64,000 bases of DNA from positions 1 through 64,000 of the forward strand of contig JADCGS010000023.1 of assembly GCA_020248865.1 (NCBI GenBank). The letters are read 5' to 3'. The DNA comes from Burkholderiales bacterium (lineage in GTDB: Bacteria; Pseudomonadota; Gammaproteobacteria; Burkholderiales; Burkholderiaceae_F). Below, in pieces: positions 17,959 through 26,888 of this stretch. Both the position numbers and the translations under genes were made by a program. A model generated the notes under the pieces. The model was not told the DNA's origin. It worked only from the letters and a program-made list of their open reading frames with translations, and did not search any database. How positions within the stretch are numbered: the first letter of the stretch is position 1; every line of letters starts with the position of its first letter.

Positions 17959-18729
17959 ATGAAAGAACCGCTGCTCGAACGCGCCGCCCCCTGGCTGGCC
18001 GTGCTCGCCCTGCTGGTCCTGTGGGAGGGCCTGGTGCGCCTGCTCGAGGTGCGGCCGTTCATCCTGCCCACGCCCACGGCCGTGGTGGCCTCGTGGTGGG
18101 AGTTTCTCGGGCCGATCAAGATGCACGCGTGGCAGACGTTCTGGACCACCATGCTGGGCTTCGGCATCGCGGTGGCCTTCGGCCTGGTGGCGGGCTTCGT
18201 GCTGGGTTCGAGCCGGGTGCTCTACAAGGCGTTCTATCCGCTGCTGGTCGGCTTCAATGCCATCCCGAAGGTGGCGGTGGTGCCCATCCTCGTGGTGTGG
18301 TTCGGCATCGGCGCGGTGCCGGCCGTGCTGACCGCGTTCCTGCTTGCTTTCTTTCCGGTGCTGGTCAACGTGGCCACCGGACTGGCCACGCTGGAGCCGG
18401 AGCTGGAGGACGTGCTGCGCGCGCTCGGCGCCAAGCGCACCGACGTGCTGTTCAAGGTCGGCCTGCCGCGCTCGATGCCGTACTTCTTCGCCTCGCTGAA
18501 GGTGGCCATCACGCTGGCCTTCGTCGGCGCGGTGGTCAGCGAGACGGTGGCCTCCAACAAGGGTATCGGCTATCTGATGATGTCGGCGTCCTCGACCATG
18601 CAGACGCCGCTGCTGTTTGCCGGCCTGATCGTCATCAGCCTGATGGCGATGGCGATGTACGTGGTGTTTGCCAAGATCGAGCAGCGCATGACCGGCTGGG
18701 CCACCCGGGGGCAGCAGGCGCCCGGCTGA
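17959..18729 (+). CDS. ABC transporter permease
   Basis: 256 residues, six predicted membrane helices, of the BPD_transp_1 (SsuC/TauC) type. The cytoplasmic coupling motif EPELEDVLRALGAKRTDVLFKVGLPRSMPYFFASLKVA contains the EAA-loop glycine. N-terminal PFILPTPTAVVASWWE is typical of nitrate/sulfonate importers. It is the third gene of the importer; no further subunit follows. Confidence 0.93.
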   Translation: MKEPLLERAAPWLAVLALLVLWEGLVRLLEVRPFILPTPTAVVASWWEFLGPIKMHAWQTFWTTMLGFGIAVAFGLVAGFVLGSSRVLYKAFYPLLVGFNAIPKVAVVPILVVWFGIGAVPAVLTAFLLAFFPVLVNVATGLATLEPELEDVLRALGAKRTDVLFKVGLPRSMPYFFASLKVAITLAFVGAVVSETVASNKGIGYLMMSASSTMQTPLLFAGLIVISLMAMAMYVVFAKIEQRMTGWATRGQQAPG

Positions 18730-18865
18730 TCCGGACGGCGCTGGGGGAGGGGCGGCGGCTGCGGTTGACGGCCGCGGGTGCGCCCGGCCGGCCGGTGTGC
18801 TGCAATCGCGGCAAGCAAGCCGCTCCGGCGCCCTCCTCGACCTTCCTGCCGACATCACCTTCTGC

Positions 18866-19423
18866 ATGAACACCTGGTTCGAGCCGCTGCCGTTGTGGGC
18901 GCAGGTCAACGCGCTGCTGGCCGGTCCGCCACGCGAGGCGCTGCTGAAGCTGGGCGGTCTGGCGCTGCTCGGCGCCGCCGGCGTCGCCTCCGCCGTGTGG
19001 ATCGGCACCGCGTACTTCGACACGCAGTGGAATGCAGGCCTCGGGTTCCACTCACTCGACACGCTGGCCTTCGAGCCGTTTCGCACGACGCTCGCCGGCT
19101 TCGTGCTGGCGCCGCTGGCGCTGGCGGCGCTGTACCTGACGCTGGCGCCGCTGTATCGGCTGCCGCGGCGGCCGCTGGCGTCACTGGCGGTGGCGGTGGT
19201 CGGCGCGTTGCCCATCTATGCGGCCGGTCTGGCGCTGGTCGTGCTGCCCGGCGTGCTGCTGCTGTTTGCGGCCTTCTTCCTGTCCTGCTTCTGGTGGAGC
19301 GCAGGGCTGCGCACGGTGCTCGGCGTGCCACCGGGCGACGCCGGCGAGTTCAACGTGCTGGCGCTGCTGGGCAGCGGCATGCTGCTGCAGTTTGGCGGGG
19401 CGCTGCTGGTCGGCCTGCTGTAG
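18866..19423 (+). CDS. conserved membrane protein, Yip1-like
   Basis: 185 residues, five predicted helices (for example LGGLALLGAAGVASAVWIG, TLAGFVLAPLALAALYLTL, ASLAVAVVGALPIYAAGLALV). The pattern of a short N-terminal loop, conserved proline/tyrosine in the third helix region and a terminal NVLALLGSGMLLQFGG resembles bacterial Yip1/DUF1282 membrane proteins. Function unknown. It stands alone after the ABC operon with a 136-bp gap. Confidence 0.7.
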   Translation: MNTWFEPLPLWAQVNALLAGPPREALLKLGGLALLGAAGVASAVWIGTAYFDTQWNAGLGFHSLDTLAFEPFRTTLAGFVLAPLALAALYLTLAPLYRLPRRPLASLAVAVVGALPIYAAGLALVVLPGVLLLFAAFFLSCFWWSAGLRTVLGVPPGDAGEFNVLALLGSGMLLQFGGALLVGLL

Positions 19424-19546
19424 CGGCCCGCGCGCCGGGCGCCGTGGCCGCCCGCCTGCCGGTGCCGCGCTGCGGCGCCGCGGGATGGGTCCGTATGCTT
19501 GCCGCCTGCGGCCCGTCCGTCTTGCTTGCCGCCCGAGGAGTTCCAT

Positions 19547-20122
19547 ATGTCGATCCGCCAGCCCCTTGCCGCGCAGCCGCGTCCCGGCCATGAGTTCGCC
19601 ACCCTCGGCGGCGGCTGCTTCTGGTGCCTCGAAGCCGTGTACGAGGAGTTGCAGGGTGTGGTGGACGTGGAGTCGGGCTATGCCGGCGGGCACGTCGAGC
19701 GGCCCACCTACCGCCAGATCTGCGGCGGAGACACCGGTCACGCCGAGGTGGTGCGCATGGAATTCGACCCGCAGCAGATCGGCTATCGCGAAATCCTGGA
19801 GGTGTTCTTCACCATCCACGATCCGACGCAACTCAACCGGCAGGGCAACGATGTCGGCGAGCAGTACCGCTCGGTGATCTTCACCCACTCGCCGACGCAG
19901 CGCGCGGCGGCCGAGGCCATCATCCGCGAGATCCAGCCGCACCATGAGCGCGAGGTGGTGACCCAGGTGGTGCCGGCGGGCGGCTACTGGCGGGCCGAGG
20001 ACGAGCACCAAGAGTACTTCCGCCACAACCCCGCTCAGGGCTACTGCATGTTCGTGGTGGCGCCCAAGGTGGAAAAGTTCCGCCGCAGCTTTGCCGCCAG
20101 GCGCCGGCCGCCCGGCGCCTGA
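19547..20122 (+). CDS. msrA: peptide methionine-S-sulfoxide reductase MsrA
   Basis: 191 residues. The active site GCFWC is in ATLGGGCFWCLEAVYEELQGV. Further family motifs are SGYAGGHVERPTYRQICGGDTGHAEVV, IHDPTQLNRQGNDVGEQYRSVIF and the C-terminal YFRHNPAQGYCMFVV, which carries a recycling cysteine. It reduces methionine-S-sulfoxide in proteins. The ATG at 19547 has GAGGAG 6 nt upstream. An upstream in-frame start would add 16 residues without a ribosome site. Confidence 0.96.
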   Translation: MSIRQPLAAQPRPGHEFATLGGGCFWCLEAVYEELQGVVDVESGYAGGHVERPTYRQICGGDTGHAEVVRMEFDPQQIGYREILEVFFTIHDPTQLNRQGNDVGEQYRSVIFTHSPTQRAAAEAIIREIQPHHEREVVTQVVPAGGYWRAEDEHQEYFRHNPAQGYCMFVVAPKVEKFRRSFAARRRPPGA

Positions 20123-20267
20123 GCGCCGGCCGCGGCAAGTCTCAGACCCTGTGAAAAAGATCTGCTGCGCGACCCGATCTCGCGCCTGCGCTGCTCGCCG
20201 TACCCTCTGCACGGGTCCGCTGCTCGGCCCGACCTCAGGCGGTTCGCGACGACGTCCACACCGGCTC

Positions 20268-21161
20268 TCAGCTCGGGGCGCCGTCGCGCGCCACGGCATG
20301 CACCGGCGCGCCATGCTGCTGCAGCAGCCACTGGCGGACCTGCGCCAGATCGCGGGCGCGTGCCGCCAGCGACCGTGCGCCCAGCAGCACCACGGAGTAC
20401 TGCACGCCCGCCACGTCCATGACGACCGCGATGCAGCGGCCGGCCTCCGCGGTGAAGCCGGTCTTCGAGAGCGAAATGCCCCACAGCGGATCGGCGGCCC
20501 AGGGGTTGGTGTTGCGGTAGGCGAGACCGCGGATGTGCGCCTCGGGCCGGGTGGTGGCGTGGCGAATGAAGGGATAGCCGCTGGCGGCGGCCAGCAGCCG
20601 CGTCACCTCGGCGGCGGTGGCCCGGTTCTCGGGCGCCAGGCCGGCCGGGTCCACGAAGTGCGTGCCGGCCAGGCCGAGCACGCGCGCCTTGGCGTTCATG
20701 CGCTGCACGAAGGCCTGGCGGCCGCCCTTGCCGTGGCGCGCCAGCGCCAGGGCTGCCATGTTGTCCGACGACAGCAGCGCCGCGGTGAGCAGTTCCTCGC
20801 GCGTCAGCAGATGCAGGCGCTGCAGGCGCGAGCGGGTGTTCTTGACGGTGTCGACGTCATCGGGACCGACTTCGAGCAGGTCCGTCAGCGGCTGGTCATC
20901 GTCGAGCACCACCATGGCGGTCATCAGCTTGGTGATGGAGGCGATCGAGCGCGGCGCGCCGGCCAGCCCGCGCGCCAGCGGCGTGTGGCCGCTGTCCAGG
21001 TTCTGCACCAGCGCCACCGGGCTGGCCAGGCGCAAAGCGGCCGCAGCCGGTGACGCCGCGCTCGCGGGCAGCGCCAGCGCGGCGAGCAGCGCGCCGATCA
21101 GCGCAGCGCGGGGCAACGAGAGTCGCCGGTGCAGGGAGCAGGGTGGCGGACGATGGGACAT
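20268..21161 (-). CDS. pbpG: D-alanyl-D-alanine endopeptidase (PBP7-like)
   Basis: 297 residues, S11 peptidase. A Sec signal (ALIGALLAALALPASA) precedes the catalytic SITK (Ser75, Lys78), the SDN triad at 132-134 and KTG at 233-235. The downstream domain lacks the second C-terminal domain of PBP5/6, as in PBP7/8. It trims peptidoglycan cross-links in the periplasm. The start at MSHRPPPCS is chosen because it directly precedes the signal peptide. Earlier starts add an arginine-rich stretch of no clear use. Confidence 0.9.
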   Translation of the reverse strand: MSHRPPPCSLHRRLSLPRAALIGALLAALALPASAASPAAAALRLASPVALVQNLDSGHTPLARGLAGAPRSIASITKLMTAMVVLDDDQPLTDLLEVGPDDVDTVKNTRSRLQRLHLLTREELLTAALLSSDNMAALALARHGKGGRQAFVQRMNAKARVLGLAGTHFVDPAGLAPENRATAAEVTRLLAAASGYPFIRHATTRPEAHIRGLAYRNTNPWAADPLWGISLSKTGFTAEAGRCIAVVMDVAGVQYSVVLLGARSLAARARDLAQVRQWLLQQHGAPVHAVARDGAPS

Positions 21162-21305
21162 CGGCGGCGCAGTTTCAACGAAGCGGCCGGCGGTCGGCCA
21201 GGCCCGGGCGGATGCAGACCGGCCTTGCGGCGGCGTCCGGCGCCGCCGCAGGCAGCGCCGGAGCGCCACGGCCGGTCGGCTGGGCGCAACGCCGTGGCCG
21301 CAGCC

Positions 21306-22385
21306 TCATCCCGCGTCCCCGCTGCGTCCGACCACCGCGCGCGCCAGCTCGATGCACGACAGCGGCGCGCTGCCCTCGGCCTTGTTGTTGACGATGATGT
21401 AGGCGGGCTGACTGCTGCGCACGGCCACGTGGATCAGGTGCGCCAGCGTGCCGCGCGTCGGAATGTCCGGGTCGAGCAGGCGGTCGAAGGGCGCGTATCG
21501 GTTCTTTGCCTCATCGTACTTCAGGCCGGCGTGCAGGCTCCAGCGCACGACCAGGGGGCCGGCGAGCTGCCAGTCATCACCGGTGCGGTCCACCGCATCC
21601 ATCGCGCGTAGCGCCGCGCCCTGGCGCGCCGCCGGCGGCATGCGCGCGTGGACGCCCAGGCACAGTCGGGCGCCGGCCGCGCGCAGGGCGTGCACGAAAC
21701 GCGGCGTGAGCAGTTCGGCATTGCGCAACTCCACGGCGTACAGCGCCGCCTGCCCGTCGACCTCGCGCGGCAGGTCGGCCACGAAGCGCGCGATGCGGTC
21801 GATGGTGGCGTGCGCCGCCGCTCCGCGCGCCAGCCGGGCCGGCAGGGGCGAAAGCTGGAACACCAGCGGCCCGGCCTTGGCGCCGAGCCCGCGCAGCGCC
21901 GGCTCGACGAAGCACTCGCGCGCCAGCTCGGCGTCGAGGAAGGTCGGGTTGTCGACCTCGGCGGCACCGCCCTCGCCGCGCACTACCGCATCGGCGATGC
22001 GCGCCGGCGCCTTGACCAGAAACCGGAACTGCGGCGGCACCTGCGCGGCGTAGCGTTCGTACTCGCGCTGCGCCAGCGGCTGGTAGAAGCTGCGGTCGAT
22101 GCCGACGGCGCGCAGGACGGGGTGGGCGGAATAGGCCGGCAGCCCGCGGCGCGACAGCAGCGACTCGCTGGTGCCGCCGGCGTAGACCATCGACCAGCCG
22201 CCGAAGCTCCACGAGGAGGTGCCGAGGAAGACGCCGGCGGGCAACTGACGCCCCAGCCGGCGCAACTCGTCGGTGCCGGGCGCGGGCGCAACCGCGCCGC
22301 CGCCCGCTGACTCGCTGGCAGCGGCGGATGCGGTAAGGGCCTCGTCGTCGAACAGCGAGGCGAAGGACGCCGGGGTGCGCGCCAT
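21306..22385 (-). CDS. DUF72 family protein
   Basis: 359 residues, DUF72/YecE-like TIM-barrel family. Marks: VFLGTSSWSFGGWSMVYAGG, AYSAHPVLRAVGIDRSFYQPL, FRFLVKAPARIADAV, ALYAVELRNAELLTPRFVHAL, LVVRWSLHAGLKYDEAK and the C-terminal AYIIVNNKAEGSAPLSCIELA. Biochemical role unknown. The N-terminal 40 residues are a less conserved Ala/Ser-rich leader. Single-gene transcript on the minus strand. Confidence 0.9.
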   Translation of the reverse strand: MARTPASFASLFDDEALTASAAASESAGGGAVAPAPGTDELRRLGRQLPAGVFLGTSSWSFGGWSMVYAGGTSESLLSRRGLPAYSAHPVLRAVGIDRSFYQPLAQREYERYAAQVPPQFRFLVKAPARIADAVVRGEGGAAEVDNPTFLDAELARECFVEPALRGLGAKAGPLVFQLSPLPARLARGAAAHATIDRIARFVADLPREVDGQAALYAVELRNAELLTPRFVHALRAAGARLCLGVHARMPPAARQGAALRAMDAVDRTGDDWQLAGPLVVRWSLHAGLKYDEAKNRYAPFDRLLDPDIPTRGTLAHLIHVAVRSSQPAYIIVNNKAEGSAPLSCIELARAVVGRSGDAG

Positions 22386-22409
22386 GACGCGCGGGAGTGT
22401 AGGACTCGC

Positions 22410-22437
22410 CGCCAGCCGCCAGCCGCCAGCCGCCAGC
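22410..22437. repeat. 7-bp tandem repeat (cgccagc x4)
   Basis: Four perfect copies just upstream of the DUF72 start, in the presumed promoter region. The period is not a codon multiple and it is non-coding. Confidence 0.85.
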
Positions 22438-22580
22438 GGGCCGGCCTGCGGCCATGGCCCGGTGCAAGTCAGGCCTCACCGGTTGCCCGAGGCGAGGGTC
22501 GAGGTCGCCGCGCGGGGCATGAACCATCGCAAGCCGTGGCGCGGGAGCCGGCAGGCCCGCGCCCCGTCGGCCGGCGGCCT

Positions 22581-24515
22581 TCAGGTCCGTCGGGCGCGCT
22601 CGATGACCGCTTCGGTGTTCAGGCTCAGTTGCTGGGCACGGGTGGTCGGGCCATCCAGATGCGCCGGATCGAGCTTGTAGCGCAGCGTGATGACGGTGCC
22701 CGCGCCGGGCGAGGTCTCCAGCTTGAGCCCTGCGCCGATGCGGGCAGCGCGATTGCGCATATTGAGCAGCCCGCGGCCGCCGACCCGCTCCTCGACGATG
22801 CCGCGACCGTTGTCGCCGATGCGCAAGGTGAGCCAGGTGGTGTCGCCGTCCGGCTGGGTACCGATGGTGACGTGCACGAAACGCGCCCCCGAGTGCTTGA
22901 GCGCGTTGGTCAGCGCCTCCTGCACGATGCGCAGGATGGGCAGCACCGCATCCGGGTTGATGTCGATTTCCTCGGGCAGCCCGCGCGCCACCCAGGCCAG
23001 CTCGATTCCGGTCGCGTTCAGGCGCGGTTCCATCCGAAAGCGCAGGTTGCCGAGCGCCGCCAGCAGGCCGGCGTCCTCGGAGGCAAGCGCGTCGATCGCC
23101 AGCCGCATGTCGTCGATCGACTCGCGCAGGATCTGCACCATCTGCGGCTGGCTGACCGCACCCCGCTCCACCAGCATCAGCGACGACAGCAACTGCGAAC
23201 CCAGGCCGTCGTGCATGTCCTGCATGATCCGCTGACGTTCCTGCGCCTGGGCCTGCAAGCGCTCGCTCTGCCGCAGCCGCTCGTAGTTACGCTTGAGCAG
23301 CTGCTCGCGCTCGCGCACGCGGGTCTCCAGTTCGGCGCGTGCGCTTTCGGCTTCGCGCAGCACCCGCACGAAGCGGTCTACCAAGGGCATGGCGAGCGCC
23401 ACCAGCAGCAGCGGTCCCGCCCAGTGCAGTGCCGGCGCCATGCTGCCGGTCGACAGGCCCTGCGACAGCAGATAGTCGTGCAGGGCAGCGCCCAGCGCGA
23501 CCAGCGCCGTCACCAGCAGCAGCGCGTGGGCCGGGTTGCGGTCGCGGGCGCGGTTGTACAGCGCCAGCGAGTAGCCCATCGCCGCCATCAGAACGAGGGC
23601 TGGCATCCACAGCTGGTCCAGCAGCGGCGCGGTGTTCTGCCCGGTCAGCAGCAGCAGGGCCGGACCGAAGAGCCCGAACCCGGTGATGGCCAGCACATCG
23701 CGCCGCCGCCTGCGGCCCGATAGGCGCAGCAGCGCCAGCGTCATCGTCGCGGCAAAGCCGCCGCTGGCGCCGTAGTAGACGACCCGCAGTGCGGCCTGCG
23801 CCGCCGCTGGCGCTGTCTCGACCAGGAAAAAGCCCGAGCGGAAGATCCACAGTGCCGCGGCGATGGTCAGCAGGCCGAGAACGGGCTCCGGCCGGCGCAG
23901 CCACAGCACGCCGAACAGAAGCGTGATCACGGCGGCCAGCATGGCGCCGATCCAGGGCAGCGTGCTGGCAGCGAAGAACTGGCGGTCGTGCGCGCCTTGC
24001 AGTTGCGCCAGCGCGCCGACCTCCACGCCGGCGACGGCATGTGTGCCGCTGCGGTAAGTAGTCTGCAGCAGCAGAACATTGTCGCCGACCACCAGTAGCG
24101 TCGGGTCTATGGCGAGCAGGTGCGGCCGGCGCCAGCGCACATGCGTGTCTGCGTCGGCCATGTGGATGGCACCGATGAAGCGGCCGTTCAGACTGATGGT
24201 GCCGCCGGTGTCGGCATGTCGCAGCAGCACGGCAAAGGCTTCGCGCGGCACGGAGTCGAGACGGAAGGTCAGGCGCATGGCTACGCCCTGCAGCGGCGAG
24301 TCCGCGGCGGCGGTCCAGCGCAGCGGCAGTGGCAGCGGCAGCCAGGTGGCGTCGGCTGCGGGCGGCTCACCGACCGCAGTGGCGGTCCACTCGACGGCGG
24401 TCAGGGGTTTGGCCGAAGCGGTTGCTGCAGCGCATAGCAGCGCGCACGCAAGCACCCAAGCGCGGGAGCGCTGCAGCGCAGTCAACACAACCATCGGCAG
24501 CCACAGGCAGGTCAT
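22581..24515 (-). CDS. 7TM sensor histidine kinase (HisKA_3 type)
   Basis: 644 residues. A signal peptide (WVLACALLCAAATASA) is followed by a periplasmic jelly-roll-like domain (about 35-190; LNGRFIGAIHMADADTHVRW), then seven membrane helices (about 200-400; 7TMR-DISM-like layout), a coiled coil (ESARAELETRVREREQLLKRNYERL), and a HisKA_3 domain with the phospho-acceptor His in IMQDMHDGLGSQL. The ATPase domain shows EALTNALKHS (N box) and IGDNGRGI (G box). It should phosphorylate the regulator encoded 104 bp upstream. The signal sensed is unknown; the jelly roll suggests a periplasmic carbohydrate-like or small ligand. Confidence 0.9.
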   Translation of the reverse strand: MTCLWLPMVVLTALQRSRAWVLACALLCAAATASAKPLTAVEWTATAVGEPPAADATWLPLPLPLRWTAAADSPLQGVAMRLTFRLDSVPREAFAVLLRHADTGGTISLNGRFIGAIHMADADTHVRWRRPHLLAIDPTLLVVGDNVLLLQTTYRSGTHAVAGVEVGALAQLQGAHDRQFFAASTLPWIGAMLAAVITLLFGVLWLRRPEPVLGLLTIAAALWIFRSGFFLVETAPAAAQAALRVVYYGASGGFAATMTLALLRLSGRRRRRDVLAITGFGLFGPALLLLTGQNTAPLLDQLWMPALVLMAAMGYSLALYNRARDRNPAHALLLVTALVALGAALHDYLLSQGLSTGSMAPALHWAGPLLLVALAMPLVDRFVRVLREAESARAELETRVREREQLLKRNYERLRQSERLQAQAQERQRIMQDMHDGLGSQLLSSLMLVERGAVSQPQMVQILRESIDDMRLAIDALASEDAGLLAALGNLRFRMEPRLNATGIELAWVARGLPEEIDINPDAVLPILRIVQEALTNALKHSGARFVHVTIGTQPDGDTTWLTLRIGDNGRGIVEERVGGRGLLNMRNRAARIGAGLKLETSPGAGTVITLRYKLDPAHLDGPTTRAQQLSLNTEAVIERARRT

Positions 24516-24619
24516 CGTGCTCCGTGGGCCCAGGCGGCGCCGTTCGGGTGGCGGTCGACCGCGGTGGTGATCGGCGAACTCCCGGGGCGGGCGGGGCAAG
24601 GCTCGGTCGAGTGTGCCGC

Positions 24620-25294
24620 TCAGGTGCGCAGCAGGCCCATCTGGGTGGCCTCGTACACCGCCTCGCCGCGCGAGTGCACGGCGAGCTTGCGATAGATCTT
24701 CTTGATGTGCGCGGTGACGGTGTGGGGCGAGATGCCGAGGATCTCGCCGATCTCGATGAAGCTCATGCCCTTGGCGAGCAGTTGCAGGATCTCGGTCTCG
24801 CGGGCCGACAGCGGGTTGTTCTCCGGGGTGGCGGTGCGCGCGGCCGGCGAGCTGGGGCCGATGCGGTTGCGGATCGCGCGCAGCACGCTGCGCGCCACGA
24901 CCGGGCTCACCGGGCTGCCGCCGGCGCGCAGCAGGCGGATGCAGGAGATCACGTCGGCCGGCGTGGAGTCCTTGAGGATGTAGCCCGTGGCGCCGGCCTC
25001 GATGCTCGAGACGACGTGCTGCTCGTCGCCGAAGACGGTGACCACCATGATGTCGGCGTCGGGTTTCTTCTGGCTCACGTGGCGGATGAGATCGATGCCA
25101 TTGCCGTCGGGCAGGCCGAGGTCGATGAGCAGGACGTCGAAGTCCTCCGCGTCGATGATGACCTGCGCCTCGCGCCGGTTGGCCGCCACGCCCACCAGTT
25201 GCATCGAAGGCTCGCTTTCGATGATCTGCGCAAAGCGCCGGCGAAACTCGGGTTCGTCTTCGACGATGACGATCGAGATGGGGCCATCACTCAT
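24620..25294 (-). CDS. LuxR/NarL-family response regulator
   Basis: 224 residues. The receiver domain has acidic residues in VIVEDEPEF, the phospho-Asp in VLLIDLGLPDGNG, the Thr in MVVTVFGDE and the Lys in YILKDSTPAD. The C-terminal HTH reads LSARETEILQLLAKGMSFIEIGEILGIS..TVTAHIKKIYRKL. First gene of a two-gene operon with the 7TM kinase. Targets unknown. Confidence 0.95.
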   Translation of the reverse strand: MSDGPISIVIVEDEPEFRRRFAQIIESEPSMQLVGVAANRREAQVIIDAEDFDVLLIDLGLPDGNGIDLIRHVSQKKPDADIMVVTVFGDEQHVVSSIEAGATGYILKDSTPADVISCIRLLRAGGSPVSPVVARSVLRAIRNRIGPSSPAARTATPENNPLSARETEILQLLAKGMSFIEIGEILGISPHTVTAHIKKIYRKLAVHSRGEAVYEATQMGLLRT

Positions 25295-25397
25295 CGCGGT
25301 ACCTCACGACATCGGTCAGCGGCGATCATAGCCGCTGCGGGGTGTGACCCGCACCGCGCCGGGGCGGAAAGACGGTGCCGCCGGGCGGCAGCCCGGT

Positions 25398-26030
25398 TCA
25401 GGGCGCCAGGCGCGAGCGCATCCAGCCGCCGTCGCCGCGCGCATACAGCAGCCGGTCGTGCAGGCGCGAGGGCCGGCCCTGCCAGAACTCGATTGCCTCA
25501 GGGCAGACGCGGTAGCCGCCCCAGTGCGGGGGCCGCGCCGGACTGAGCCCGTGCCGCAGTCCCATTTCCGCCGCCTTGGCCACCAGCCAGGCCTTGCCGG
25601 GAATCGGCTCGCTCTGCGGCGAGGCCCAGGCGCCGATGCGGCTGGCCAGCGGCCGGCTGGCGAAGTAGGCGTCGCTGTCCTCGGCGCTGACCCGCTCGAT
25701 GTGGCCGTCGATGCGCACCTGCCGTTCCAGCTCCTTCCAGAAGAACAGCAGGGCCGCCTGCGGATTGGCGGCCAGCTCTCGGCCCTTGCGGCTGTCGTAG
25801 TTGGTGTAGAAGACGAAGCCGCGCGAGTCGAAGTCCTTCAGCAGCACGGTGCGCGCGCTGGGCCGGCCGGCGGCGCTGGCGGTGGCGAGCGTCATCGCAT
25901 TGACGTCGGCGATCTCGCACCTGCGCGCCTCCTCCCACCAGCGCGAGAACTGTTCGATCGGATCGTCGGCGGCGTGCGTTTCGTCGAGTTCGCCGCGCTT
26001 GTAGTCGGTGCGGATGCTTGCGATGTCCAT
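25398..26030 (-). CDS. pdxH: pyridoxamine/pyridoxine 5'-phosphate oxidase
   Basis: 210 residues, the standard length. It oxidises pyridoxine- or pyridoxamine-phosphate to pyridoxal-phosphate with FMN. Motifs: [54 protein letters not shown] (FMN and substrate loop), [26 protein letters not shown], and the C-terminal [13 protein letters not shown]. Start at [15 protein letters not shown] is the family start. Alone on its transcript. Confidence 0.97.
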   Translation of the reverse strand: MDIASIRTDYKRGELDETHAADDPIEQFSRWWEEARRCEIADVNAMTLATASAAGRPSARTVLLKDFDSRGFVFYTNYDSRKGRELAANPQAALLFFWKELERQVRIDGHIERVSAEDSDAYFASRPLASRIGAWASPQSEPIPGKAWLVAKAAEMGLRHGLSPARPPHWGGYRVCPEAIEFWQGRPSRLHDRLLYARGDGGWMRSRLAP

Positions 26031-26183
26031 GATGCCGATGATGAGTGATGAACGACAGCGGCGGCGCCGCATGCGGAGCACGCGCTGCACGCCCGACGAT
26101 CATAGGCGCGCTGCGCCGTCAGCGCCGTCGTCGGCCTGAGCGCCCTGAGCGCCGTCGGCCCGGCCAACCGGCCGCGTCATTCG

Positions 26184-26888
26184 TCATGGCAGTTCGGCCT
26201 GCGCCAGCAACTGCTCGAGCTGGCGGTCGCGCAGCCCTTCGGCGCGCAGCGCGGCCACCGTGTGGCGCAGGTAGTCGAGGCTCGACCCGTAGATGCCGCA
26301 GGCGCTACGCAGGGCCTGCAGCACATCGGCCTGCGGCAGGTTACCGCAGTAGTTGCCGGCCTCACGCCGCACCACGAAGGCCAGCGCGCGGACGCTGCCG
26401 CCGCCGTCGAGCCGCTGCGCGGCCAGCCAGTGGGCCGCATACGAGCCTAGGAACATCTCGCGCTCCCACAGGCGCGCAAACTGCGCGCCGCGGGCGCGCC
26501 GCGCCAGGCGGTACAGCACCCCGGCGCAGGAGCCGCCGCGGTCCAGCCCTGCCACCAGACCGGGGCAGTCCTCGGTGCCGCGGTAGCGCACCGAGCGCAG
26601 GCACAGCCGCCGATGAAAGCCGAAGATGCGCGCGGGCACCCGCTCGTCGAAGTCGAACTCCGGCTTCCAGATCAGCGATCCATAGCCGAAGATCCACAGC
26701 GGCGCGCCGGGCGGCAACTGCGCCAGCGCCCGCAGCATCGATGCGCGCAGTTCCGCGGCCGTCAGGCGCCGGTTCGGCACGATCGCAGGCGGCGACGCCG
26801 CGCGCTGCTGCTCGGCCGCGCCGCCGCTCACGCAGCCCGCGCTCGTGCCGCCCACGGTGCGCGTGGCACGGGCTGCGCCCGGCTTCAT
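26184..26888 (-). CDS. chaC: gamma-glutamylcyclotransferase, ChaC-like
   Basis: 234 residues. The ChaC domain starts at residue 64: PLWIFGYGSLIWKPEFDFDERVPARIFGFHRRLCLRSVRYRGTEDCPGLVAGLD, with the substrate-binding YGSL motif, followed by VLYRLARR and the catalytic glutamate in LWEREMFLGSY. It would cleave glutathione to 5-oxoproline and Cys-Gly. The first 60 residues are low-complexity. The ATG overlaps the upstream MFS gene stop (ATGA), so a later start is less likely though possible. Confidence 0.88.
   Translation of the reverse strand: MKPGAARATRTVGGTSAGCVSGGAAEQQRAASPPAIVPNRRLTAAELRASMLRALAQLPPGAPLWIFGYGSLIWKPEFDFDERVPARIFGFHRRLCLRSVRYRGTEDCPGLVAGLDRGGSCAGVLYRLARRARGAQFARLWEREMFLGSYAAHWLAAQRLDGGGSVRALAFVVRREAGNYCGNLPQADVLQALRSACGIYGSSLDYLRHTVAALRAEGLRDRQLEQLLAQAELP

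Noticed and set aside
20123..20267. Possible IS remnant or small RNA between msrA and pbpG
   Set aside because: The stretch is unusual in look (gtgaaaaagatctgctgcgcg) but has no inverted ends, repeat copy in the window or ORF, so nothing can be claimed.
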